Source: Candidatus Methylarchaceae archaeon HK02M2 (GTDB lineage Archaea > Thermoproteota > Nitrososphaeria > Nitrososphaerales > JACAEJ01). Taken from it: a stretch of 33,531 bases of DNA. The stretch's first letter is position 1, and each line of letters begins with the position of its first letter. Of the stretch, positions 15,028-22,303 are shown piece by piece. The notes under the pieces are model-generated. The model was given only the letters and a program-made list of their open reading frames with translations, ran no database searches and was not told the origin of the DNA. Made by a program: the position numbers and the translations under genes. Location of the stretch: positions 1 through 33,531 of the forward strand of contig JAKLZG010000002.1 of NCBI GenBank assembly GCA_024256165.1, given 5' to 3'.

Positions 15028-16335
15028 TTGACTCGCTTTCTAAGAATATCGGAAGAACTAAAATATTTCCTTAAAATAGGACATACTTTGCTTATTAAAG
15101 GTGACGCTGGGACAGGTAAAACTACCCTCGCATTAGAAATACTGCGATGCCTTGATCCGGTTGATTGTATTTTTTTCTCTACGAAAACTCCGCCACCTAT
15201 TCTTTACGATTATTATCCTTGGCTGAAGAATAAATTAGTGCTAGGCCCTGAGGAAATAAGATTTTTAGAAACACGTCAGGAAAGCCCTGAACGTCTTTTA
15301 AACCGACTTAGAGATCAATTACTGAAGATGGAACACCCTTTACTCATACTTGACACTTGGAATGCTATGTCCTCAGAAATGGATCCTAAAGATCAAATAA
15401 GAATTGCAAAAGCGATTATTATGACAACTTATCTTATAAAAGGCAAAACGATATTAATAGAAGAGACAGATAAAAGATCTTTTCTTGACTTTTTAGTAGA
15501 TGGTGTTGTTATTCTGACGGCTACAGACGTTTATGGTGAAGCTGAAGCTGGACGTGTTTATGAAGATCGCCTCGAAAAACGATTTGCCAGGGAGATGGAA
15601 CTTAAAAAGTTGAGAGGAATTGAAATTTTAAATAGAAGATATGCTTTCACCTTGAAAGATGGGAGGTTTCTGTCCTTTCCTCCATTTTATGAAGATTTAT
15701 CTGTTAGACCAACAAAGATTGCAAATCTTTCTGAAGATCGAATTTCATCAGGCATCTTTGAATTTGATAATATAACAGGAGGTTTCAAAAAGGGAAGTTT
15801 TAATTTATTCGAGATTGAACATAGCGTTGATAAAAGATATTTACAAATACATACACAAATTGCTTGGAATATTATATTGAATAATGGAGGGATACTCATA
15901 ATTCCTTCAATAGGTGAAAAATACCCTTCTGAATTGTTACATGAAGCTATTCTACATCGACCTCGGTCAAATAATTCTGAAAGCGAAATAAAGATCATTC
16001 GAGAGATTGTAGAAAAAAACTATAATACTAAACATTTTAAGAATGGAATATTTATTTTCCTTGGTTTTGATACACTTATAAATCGATTTGGGTCTGACAA
16101 AACACTCGCATTAGTTGAATCTATTATTAATTATGCTGAAGAAAGTGGAACCATCATCATCGGAACTATGAAAAGAGGTATGGAATTCTTAGAATATGTA
16201 ACGCATACAATGGAATCTCATTTCGTATTTAAAGACCTTACTAATGCTCTAGTCATTTATGGAATGAGACCTAAAACAGGTCTTTACGCAGTGAATTTAA
16301 TTGAAAATGAAGTCAAACTCACACCTATCGTTTAG
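15028..16335 (+). CDS. GvpD/KaiC-like P-loop ATPase
   Basis: The 435-residue RecA-superfamily protein has Walker A GDAGTGKTT at about 25-33 and a Walker B-like HPLLILDTWNAM near 110-120. The early part (TLLIKGDAGTGKTTLALEIL, CIFFSTKTPPPILYDYYPW) resembles the P-loop domain of gas-vesicle regulator GvpD and archaeal KaiC-like ATPases. The second half (GIFEFDNITGGFKKGSFNLFEIE, then GGILIIPSIGEKYP) looks like a second RecA-like domain without a P-loop. No gas-vesicle structural gene is nearby, so a signalling or regulatory role is more likely. The TTG start at 15028 has a GGGGTGAT site five bases upstream. It is preceded by the small RHH gene and converges on glutamine synthetase. Confidence 0.65.
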   Translation: MTRFLRISEELKYFLKIGHTLLIKGDAGTGKTTLALEILRCLDPVDCIFFSTKTPPPILYDYYPWLKNKLVLGPEEIRFLETRQESPERLLNRLRDQLLKMEHPLLILDTWNAMSSEMDPKDQIRIAKAIIMTTYLIKGKTILIEETDKRSFLDFLVDGVVILTATDVYGEAEAGRVYEDRLEKRFAREMELKKLRGIEILNRRYAFTLKDGRFLSFPPFYEDLSVRPTKIANLSEDRISSGIFEFDNITGGFKKGSFNLFEIEHSVDKRYLQIHTQIAWNIILNNGGILIIPSIGEKYPSELLHEAILHRPRSNNSESEIKIIREIVEKNYNTKHFKNGIFIFLGFDTLINRFGSDKTLALVESIINYAEESGTIIIGTMKRGMEFLEYVTHTMESHFVFKDLTNALVIYGMRPKTGLYAVNLIENEVKLTPIV

Positions 16336-16382
16336 ATAGTCAATCTATTGTTACAATGGGAGGCGCTTTATAGATTATATAA

Positions 16383-17705
16383 TTAAAGTATGTGGAGATA
16401 TTGTTTTAATTCCCATTCAGTTACTTGTATTCTATATTCATCCCACTGTCTTTTTTGCGCTTCAATAAGCTTATTATAAATATGCTCTCCTAGAGCATCT
16501 TGTAAGATTTTGTCTTTTTCTATTTCTATTATCGCTTCTCCTAGTGATCCTGGTAGAGTCTCTATATATAGCTCCTCAAGTTTTTTATCATCAAAATGGT
16601 ATACATCTTCTTCGACAGGTTCAGGAGGAACCATTTTATTCTTTATACCGTCTAGACCACTTGCTAGCATTACTGTAAAGGCTAAGTAAGGATTACAAGA
16701 AGGATCAGGGCATCTTAGTTCGACTCTTGTTGAAGAATCTTTTCCTTTCCGTGTATTTGGAACTCTTATCAGTGCTGATCTGTTAACTCTCCCCCAACAG
16801 ATGTAAACTGGTGCTTCATATCCTGGAACAAGCCTTTTATACGAATTTACGGTTGGAGCTATTACTGCTGACATACTTCGTACATGTGCTAACTGCCCTG
16901 CGATAAATTGTTTTGCAGTTTCAGATAAATTCCCTATTCCTTTAGGATCATAGAAATCGTTTTTATCATCTTTCCATAGGCTTTGATGCACGTGCATACC
17001 AGAGCCGTTTATTCCGAAAATAGGTTTTGGCATAAAACTTGCAAATAAATTGTACTTCATAGCCACTGTTTTTACAGCAGCTTTGTATGTCGTAACACGA
17101 TCTGCTACAGTTAATGCCTTATCGTATTCAAAATCTATTTCATGCTGTCCTGGAGCAACCTCATGGTGGCTCATTTCAATTTTTATTTGCATAGCTTCCA
17201 AATCGGATACAACTTCTCGCCTAAGATCTGAAGCAAGATCTCTGGTTGAAAAATCAAAGTAACCAGCTGTATCGTGAGGTTCAGGCCTCTGGCCAGTAGC
17301 ATTATTCTTAAATATGAAAAACTCAAGTTCTGGTCCTACTTTGTAATTGAAATTCATTTTAGAAGCCGTTCTCAACATCCTTTTGAGAATGAACCGTGGA
17401 TCGCCTGGAAAAGGTTTACCTTCACTGAGGTAAACATCACACATTATTCTAGCAATTTTCCCATCTGTCCATGGCAATATCGCATAAGTTTCTATTTCGG
17501 GCATAAGGAACATATCGCTTTCGAAGATCCTAACAAAACCCTCTATAGAAGAGCCGTCGAACCATAAACCTTCTTCTAATACATTAGGTAGTCTTTTTGC
17601 AGTTATCGCACATGTCTTGAGTTGCCCCATTATATCTACGAACTGTAGATCAATATATTTCACATTCTTCTTTTTTATTTCAGAAATTACACTTTCTTTG
17701 TCCAA
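16383..17705 (-). CDS. glnA: Glutamine synthetase, type I
   Basis: The 440-residue enzyme makes glutamine from glutamate, ammonia and ATP as a cytosolic dodecamer. Visible motifs are FDGSSIEGF (beta-grasp), GPELEFFIF (metal site), HHEVAPGQHEIDF, GINGSGMHVHQSLW (ATP/metal site) and the RVELRCPDPSCNPYLAF segment. The length suits the GSI-alpha subtype found in archaea. The TTG start at 17705 is 34 nt downstream of a TATA-like AGTATATATATG and has no Shine-Dalgarno, suggesting a near-leaderless mRNA. It lies upstream of, and on the same strand as, the glutamate synthase-like block but is separated from it by the opposite-strand GvpD-like gene, so it is a separate transcript of the same pathway. 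Confidence 0.96.
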   Translation of the reverse strand: MDKESVISEIKKKNVKYIDLQFVDIMGQLKTCAITAKRLPNVLEEGLWFDGSSIEGFVRIFESDMFLMPEIETYAILPWTDGKIARIMCDVYLSEGKPFPGDPRFILKRMLRTASKMNFNYKVGPELEFFIFKNNATGQRPEPHDTAGYFDFSTRDLASDLRREVVSDLEAMQIKIEMSHHEVAPGQHEIDFEYDKALTVADRVTTYKAAVKTVAMKYNLFASFMPKPIFGINGSGMHVHQSLWKDDKNDFYDPKGIGNLSETAKQFIAGQLAHVRSMSAVIAPTVNSYKRLVPGYEAPVYICWGRVNRSALIRVPNTRKGKDSSTRVELRCPDPSCNPYLAFTVMLASGLDGIKNKMVPPEPVEEDVYHFDDKKLEELYIETLPGSLGEAIIEIEKDKILQDALGEHIYNKLIEAQKRQWDEYRIQVTEWELKQYLHIL

Positions 17706-17733
17706 ATTTCTACATCAAAAGAAAAATATTAAA

Positions 17734-17744
17734 CATATATATAC
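17734..17744 (-). promoter_or_regulatory. TATA box of glnA
   Basis: On the minus strand this reads TATATATATG following AAG, centred about 34 nt before the TTG start of glnA. It is a typical archaeal TATA element for a very short leader. Confidence 0.45.
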
Positions 17745-17788
17745 TTTTTCATATAGAAGTTGTTTAAATGTTCATTTATTATTCTAAA

Positions 17789-19339
17789 TCATTCCCACTC
17801 TATTGTTGCAGGTGGCTTATGTGTAATATCATATACAACTCTAGTTATCTGCGGTATTTCATTCGTTATTCTTGTTGATATTTTTTCTAAAATATCATAA
17901 GGAATTTTTGCGAAACTAGCTGTCATGGCCTCCTTACTTTCAACAGCCCTTATGACAATCGCGTATCCATAAGCCCTTGCATCGCCTTTAACTCCTGTGC
18001 TCTTGGTATTTGTCAAAACAGCGAAATATTGCCATAAGCCTTCATTAATACCAGATTTCTCTAGCTCCTGAGCTACTATATCATCTGCTTTTTTGACTAT
18101 ACCTATTTTTTCTTCCGTAACTTCACCAACAACTCTAACCGCTAAACCAGGACCAGGAAATGGTTGTCTCCAAACAATCTCTCTAGGCAGATCTAATTTT
18201 TCTGCAACTTTTCTTACCTCATCTTTGTAAAGGTCCTTTAATGGTTCTAGGATTGTTTTAAATTTAATTTTAATCGGTAAGCCAGCGACGTTGTGATGAG
18301 TCTTTATCTTATCTGAGTCTCTCCTTACTCCTGATTCAACTCTATCTGGGTAAATCGTTCCTTGTAAAAGGTATTCTGCTCCAACCTCACTTGCTATTTT
18401 CTCGAAAACCCTTATGAACTCTTTTCCGATAATCTTCCTTTTTTGTTCAGGATCTACTACTCCTCTAATTTTTTTCATAAATCTTTTCTTTGCATCAACA
18501 ATTACTAAGTTCATACCGAATTTTTTAAAAGTCTTCCTTACGAATTCTGTTTCAGATTTACGCATAAAACCATGATCTATAAAAACTGCTGTTAAATTCC
18601 TTCCAATAACCTTTGAAGCCAAGGCAGCTGTTGTACTTGAATCAATCCCTCCACTCAGAGCCACGATGCACTTATTATTTTTAAATAACTTTATCTCATC
18701 TATTGCTTTCTCAATAAAACTTTCTGGAATCCAGTTGGGTATACAAGCACAAACCTTAAAGATGAAATTTTTTATCATTAGAGTTCCATTCTTTGTATGG
18801 ACGACTTCGGGATGCCACTGTAAACCGAATATGGGTTTTTCCCTATGCTTAAAGGCAGCAATTGGACAGTTTTTTGAATGTGATAAGACTTCGTACTCTT
18901 TAGGTAGTTCATATACAAAATCGCTATGACTCATCCATACAATCTCTTTTTTACTCAAACCCTGAAGCACATCAACTGGTTTATCTATTTCAACATGCGT
19001 CAAACCGTATTCTTCAGCCCCTGGCTGAACTTTTCCATTATTCAAATAGGCTATTAATTGGTGTCCGTAACATAATCCTAAGATGGGCACACCTGTGTCA
19101 AATATCTTCGAGTCGAATTTTGGAGTATTTCTATCATACACGCTTGAGGGCCCACCGGATAAGATGATTCCTTTAATATTGAGTTTTTTATTAAGTAATT
19201 TTATTTCCCTTGGAGATATATCACATGGGAATACCTCTGAGTAGACCTTATTTTCCCTAACCCTCTTTCCTATAAGGTGGCTGTATTGACCACCAAAATC
19301 AAGGATAAGGATCGTATCAGGTTTTATAAGCTTTCCCAT
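17789..19339 (-). CDS. guaA: GMP synthase (glutamine-hydrolysing), fused amidotransferase and synthetase
   Basis: The 516-residue protein converts XMP, ATP and glutamine to GMP. The N-terminal class I amidotransferase has LDFGGQYSHLIGKRVRE, Cys90 in GLCYGHQL, and His176/Glu178 in LQWHPEVVH. The synthetase part has the PP-loop ALSGGIDSS at about 227-235. The dimerisation domain has PGPGLAVRVVGEVTEE and ends THKPPATIEWE. Many archaea encode these two functions as separate subunits; here they form one bacterial-style polypeptide. The ATG at 19339 is well defined by alignment to the family N-terminus. The gene is divergent from S28e across a shared promoter region. Confidence 0.96.
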   Translation of the reverse strand: MGKLIKPDTILILDFGGQYSHLIGKRVRENKVYSEVFPCDISPREIKLLNKKLNIKGIILSGGPSSVYDRNTPKFDSKIFDTGVPILGLCYGHQLIAYLNNGKVQPGAEEYGLTHVEIDKPVDVLQGLSKKEIVWMSHSDFVYELPKEYEVLSHSKNCPIAAFKHREKPIFGLQWHPEVVHTKNGTLMIKNFIFKVCACIPNWIPESFIEKAIDEIKLFKNNKCIVALSGGIDSSTTAALASKVIGRNLTAVFIDHGFMRKSETEFVRKTFKKFGMNLVIVDAKKRFMKKIRGVVDPEQKRKIIGKEFIRVFEKIASEVGAEYLLQGTIYPDRVESGVRRDSDKIKTHHNVAGLPIKIKFKTILEPLKDLYKDEVRKVAEKLDLPREIVWRQPFPGPGLAVRVVGEVTEEKIGIVKKADDIVAQELEKSGINEGLWQYFAVLTNTKSTGVKGDARAYGYAIVIRAVESKEAMTASFAKIPYDILEKISTRITNEIPQITRVVYDITHKPPATIEWE

Positions 19340-19446
19340 AAGTTACCTAAACCCTTTATCAAGATAATAAAAAGTTAGTAAAATATCGATGTTGAATTTT
19401 AAAATCGCCATTTTTGTCTCTTTAATCTGTCTACAACATTTATATC

Positions 19447-19480
19447 TATATAAATTAATTTATATGAAAGCTTATATTTA
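19447..19480 (+). promoter_or_regulatory. Promoter of the S28e-L24e-Ndk operon
   Basis: Overlapping TATA-like elements (ctatataaatt at 19447-19456 and gcttatattta at 19470-19480) lie 37-70 nt before the S28e ATG. An AGAGGTT ribosome-binding site lies between them and the start. The position suits a short-leader transcript of ribosomal protein genes. Confidence 0.45.
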
Positions 19481-19516
19481 CATTAATTCCTTGCATGGGT
19501 TACAGAGGTTCATTCT

Positions 19517-19735
19517 ATGAGTCAATCAGAGTCTGAAGAAGAACTTACTCCAGCAGAAGTTTTACAGATTGTAGGTAGGACAGGTGTAGCAGGTGAGATC
19601 ACACAAGTCAGAGTAAGGGTGATGGAAGGAAGAGACAAAGGAAGGATATTGACTAGAAATGTGAAGGGTCCTATTCGATTAGGAGACATTTTAATGCTCC
19701 GAGAAACTGAACGAGAAGCTCGAAAGATAAAATAG
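19517..19735 (+). CDS. rps28e: Small subunit ribosomal protein S28e
   Basis: The 72-residue protein matches S28e in length and in its conserved OB-fold sequence: [20 protein letters not shown], the [18 protein letters not shown] segment and the LRETEREAR ending. S28e binds the head/platform of the archaeal/eukaryotic small ribosomal subunit near the mRNA exit channel. It starts the S28e-L24e-Ndk operon, with L24e beginning ten bases after its stop. Confidence 0.96.
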   Translation: MSQSESEEELTPAEVLQIVGRTGVAGEITQVRVRVMEGRDKGRILTRNVKGPIRLGDILMLRETEREARKIK

Positions 19736-19745
19736 GTGCCGACAA

Positions 19746-19934
19746 ATGCTCAGCTTGAAAAAGTGCAACTTTTGTGGCAAGGAAGTGCCACTAGGCGTTG
19801 GTACAATGTTCGTGAAAAAAGATGGTTCCATACACTGGTATTGTTCTTCAAAATGTAGAAAGAACTCATTAAAGCTAAAAAGAGATCCCCGTAAGTTAAA
19901 GTGGACTACACGTTATAAAAAAGGAAAAGAGTGA
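19746..19934 (+). CDS. rpl24e: Large subunit ribosomal protein L24e (zinc finger)
   Basis: The 62-residue protein has the L24e zinc-binding cysteines C7, C10, C33 and C37 (KKCNFCGKEVPLG and HWYCSSKCRKN) and the basic RDPRKLKWT tail. It is a structural protein of the 50S subunit. Its TGA overlaps the GTG that opens the Ndk frame, a tightly coupled arrangement conserved in archaea. Confidence 0.96.
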   Translation: MLSLKKCNFCGKEVPLGVGTMFVKKDGSIHWYCSSKCRKNSLKLKRDPRKLKWTTRYKKGKE

Positions 19935-20344
19935 TGGAAGACCAAACATTAATTCTTATCAAGCCAGATGCTATCAAAAAGGGCTTGATAGGAGCAATTC
20001 TTAAGAGATTCGAAGACAGTGGATTCAGAATCATTAAGTTGAAGATGATGAGATTATCTGAAGAAGATGCAAAAAAATTTTATTCAATACATACGAAGAA
20101 GCCTTTCTTCAATAATCTTATCCCGTTTATTACCTCTAGTTCTGTAGTTGCAGCGATAATTGAGGGTGAAGAAGTACGTGCTATAACAAGAAAGATAATA
20201 GGTACTACGAACCCGAAGAAGGCCCCGCCAGGTACAATTCGTGGTGATTTTGGTACAAGTATAACAGAAAACGCGATACATGCTTCTGATTCCTATGATA
20301 GCTTTTTAAAAGAATACAAGGTTATCTTCAGAAGCCAAGATTGA
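19931..20344 (+). CDS. ndk: Nucleoside diphosphate kinase
   Basis: The 137-residue enzyme transfers the gamma phosphate of ATP to NDPs through a phospho-histidine. LILIKPDAIKKGLIG is at the N-terminus; RGDFG and the active-site segment ENAIHASDS with its catalytic His are near the C-terminus. The frame can begin at the GTG at 19931 or the adjacent ATG at 19934, and the latter gives the usual length. It is the last gene of the S28e-L24e-Ndk operon. In many archaea infB follows; here a radical SAM gene with its own upstream region follows instead. Confidence 0.95.
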   Translation: MMEDQTLILIKPDAIKKGLIGAILKRFEDSGFRIIKLKMMRLSEEDAKKFYSIHTKKPFFNNLIPFITSSSVVAAIIEGEEVRAITRKIIGTTNPKKAPPGTIRGDFGTSITENAIHASDSYDSFLKEYKVIFRSQD

Positions 20345-20437
20345 TGTAATCATTCATTATATCCAATTTTATCAAATCATTTAAAAGGGCTGAAATACCG
20401 ACTTATTTCCGAATCGGATATTCTTAGAGATGAGAAC

Positions 20438-21979
20438 ATGAACTTCATAAAGGAGACTAAAAGCATCTGCCCTGAATGCAACAAGGTTCTCCCAGCCACG
20501 ATATTTGAGAGAAATGGCAAGGTTTGGATAGAAAAGAAATGTCAAGATCATGGAAGGATAGAGGAGTTATACTGGGGATCTTACGAAATGTATCAAAATG
20601 CCAGTAGATATAATATTAAAGGAAAAGGAGTCAGCAATCCCATCATACAAAAAGATGTTGTAAATTGTCCCTCTGATTGTGGTCTATGTAAAGAGCATTT
20701 AACCCACACAACTTTAGCAAATATAGTTGTTACTAATAGATGTGATTTGGCCTGCTGGTACTGCTTTTTCTATGCAAAAAAAGCAGGGTATATCTATGAA
20801 CCTAGCTTAGATCAAATAAGAGAGATGGCGAAAAATCTAAGGAATCAGAAGCCAGTGCCTGGTAACGCTGTGCAATTGACAGGAGGTGAACCATGCCTTA
20901 GAGATGACCTGATAGAGATCATAAAGATAATAAAAGAGGAGGATATAGATCATGTTCAAGTAAATACAGATGGGATAAGGCTTGCAACTGATCCTATATT
21001 AGCCCGAAAAATCAAGGAGGCTGGCACAAACACAATCTATCTTAGTTTCGATGGTTTAACTCCAAATACCAACCCTAAGAACCATTGGGAAATATCCACA
21101 ATTTTAGATAATTGTAGAAATGCAGATCTCGGGATAGTCTTCGTTCCAACCATTATTAAAGGTGTGAACGACCATGAAGTTGGAGGTATAGTCAAGTATG
21201 CATCAAAGAATATAGATGTGGTTCGAGGTGTCAACTTTCAGCCCGTATCTCTCACTGGCAGACTGACTAAAGCTGAGCGAGATAAGTATAGAATAACTAT
21301 TCCAGATGTAGTACAAAGAATAGAGGAGCAGACCGATGGAGAGATAGCTAAGAATGATTTTTATCCAGTACCATGCACAGACCCTGTAAGCAAATTTGTG
21401 GAAGCTTTAACAGGAAGGTCCCATTATGAGCTTTCTGTTCATTTTGTGTGTGGTGCTGCCACTTATGTCTTCAGAGAAGAAGATAAGTTGATTCCCTTGA
21501 CCAGATTTATAGATATAGATGGTTTTTTTAAATACTTATCAGAAAAAGCAGATGAGATAAATAAGGGCAAAAATAGATATTGGGTAGCTATAAAGGCACT
21601 ATCAAAGCTCAATAAGTTCGTGGATAAAGAGAAGCAACCCAAAGGACTGAACCTATCAAAAATAATATTCAATGCTCTTTGGAAGCATAATTATAAAGCG
21701 TTGGGCGTGTTCCATCATAAAGCACTTTTTATAGGGATGATGCATTTTCAAGACAAGTATAACTACGATATCCAGAGAGTGGTTAGGTGTGGCATACATT
21801 ATCTAGTTCCAGACGGTAGAATAATTCCATTTTGTGCTTTCAATGTTATCCCAGAATGGTATAGAGATAAAATCCAGAGAGAGTTTGGAATTTCTATTGA
21901 AGAATGGGAAAAGAGAACTGGAAGAAAGATCAAGGATGACCGTTACATCAGGAAAAAGCCAGAAATTATCGCGAAATGA
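20438..21979 (+). CDS. tes: Radical SAM protein, tetraether synthase (Tes/MJ0619)-like
   Basis: The 513-residue protein has the radical SAM cluster motif C102-x3-C106-x2-C109 (RCDLACWYC), the SAM-binding LTGGEP and the NTDG segment. An N-terminal CPEC...CQDHGR zinc-ribbon-like part (C11, C14, C35) and an extra C77/C81/C84 set are typical of the Tes family. Tes joins two archaeol tails by C-C coupling to make macrocyclic or tetraether GDGT lipids at the membrane. The ending GIHYLVPDGRIIPFCAFNVIPEWYRDK also fits this group. A related lipid radical SAM enzyme of the same family cannot be excluded. The ATG at 20438 is preceded by GAGATGAG; a TATA-like atttaaaag lies near 20381. Confidence 0.8.
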   Translation: MNFIKETKSICPECNKVLPATIFERNGKVWIEKKCQDHGRIEELYWGSYEMYQNASRYNIKGKGVSNPIIQKDVVNCPSDCGLCKEHLTHTTLANIVVTNRCDLACWYCFFYAKKAGYIYEPSLDQIREMAKNLRNQKPVPGNAVQLTGGEPCLRDDLIEIIKIIKEEDIDHVQVNTDGIRLATDPILARKIKEAGTNTIYLSFDGLTPNTNPKNHWEISTILDNCRNADLGIVFVPTIIKGVNDHEVGGIVKYASKNIDVVRGVNFQPVSLTGRLTKAERDKYRITIPDVVQRIEEQTDGEIAKNDFYPVPCTDPVSKFVEALTGRSHYELSVHFVCGAATYVFREEDKLIPLTRFIDIDGFFKYLSEKADEINKGKNRYWVAIKALSKLNKFVDKEKQPKGLNLSKIIFNALWKHNYKALGVFHHKALFIGMMHFQDKYNYDIQRVVRCGIHYLVPDGRIIPFCAFNVIPEWYRDKIQREFGISIEEWEKRTGRKIKDDRYIRKKPEIIAK

Positions 21980-22010
21980 ATTAAGAATTAAGAATAATCG
22001 GAATTTCTAG

Positions 22011-22098
22011 AGCCGGGGGCAGGATTCGAACCTGCATAAAGCAGGTTTCTACACATGAACTACTGCAGCCTGCCGCCTAACCACTCGGCCACCCCGGC
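22011..22098 (-). tRNA. tRNA-Cys (anticodon GCA) with a 16-nt intron
   Basis: On the minus strand the acceptor stem GCCGGGG pairs with CCCCGGC. The D stem is GCC/GGC with loop GAGTGGTTA; the anticodon stem is GCAGG/CCTGC; the T arm is GCAGG-TTCGAAT-CCTGC. The anticodon loop is 23 nt, starting CTGCAG, so the anticodon is GCA (plus positions 22064-22066). Removing 16 nt at the canonical 37/38 site leaves a 7-nt loop CTGCAGA and a 72-nt class I tRNA. The discriminator base is U73, a tRNA-Cys identity element. CCA is not encoded. The gene lies between the Tes-like gene and SepRS, on the opposite strand. Confidence 0.92.
22047..22062 (-). other. tRNA-Cys intron (archaeal bulge-helix-bulge type)
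   Basis: Sixteen nucleotides between positions 37 and 38. The central helix can form between C32-U33-G34-C35 and GUAG of the intron (one G-U pair). It leaves bulges A36-G37/U and A-A/A38, with cuts after the second nucleotide of each bulge, as the archaeal splicing endonuclease requires. The inner helix is poor, so it is a relaxed form of the motif. Confidence 0.75.
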
Positions 22099-22303
22099 AT
22101 TTACTCGTTAGATTTCAGCGTAAGATAACAGCGCTATAAACTTTATGTGGTATAATGTCTATATGTTATCGATAAATCAAGGATCGAGGTTGTAATTCAT
22201 CTTGGGCAATTTGCTGATTTGAAATAATTTATCATCTTTGTTTTTTTTAAATAGGACCTTTAAAAGTAGATAATTAAATGGTTAAGTTGATCATATAAAG
22301 GAA

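Noticed and set aside
22011-22098. Class II tRNA (Leu or Ser) because of the 88-nt length
   Set aside because: The extra length lies in the anticodon loop, not in the variable arm. The second CCTGC pairs with the anticodon stem, the variable loop is only 5 nt, the anticodon is GCA and base 73 is U, all fitting tRNA-Cys with an intron.
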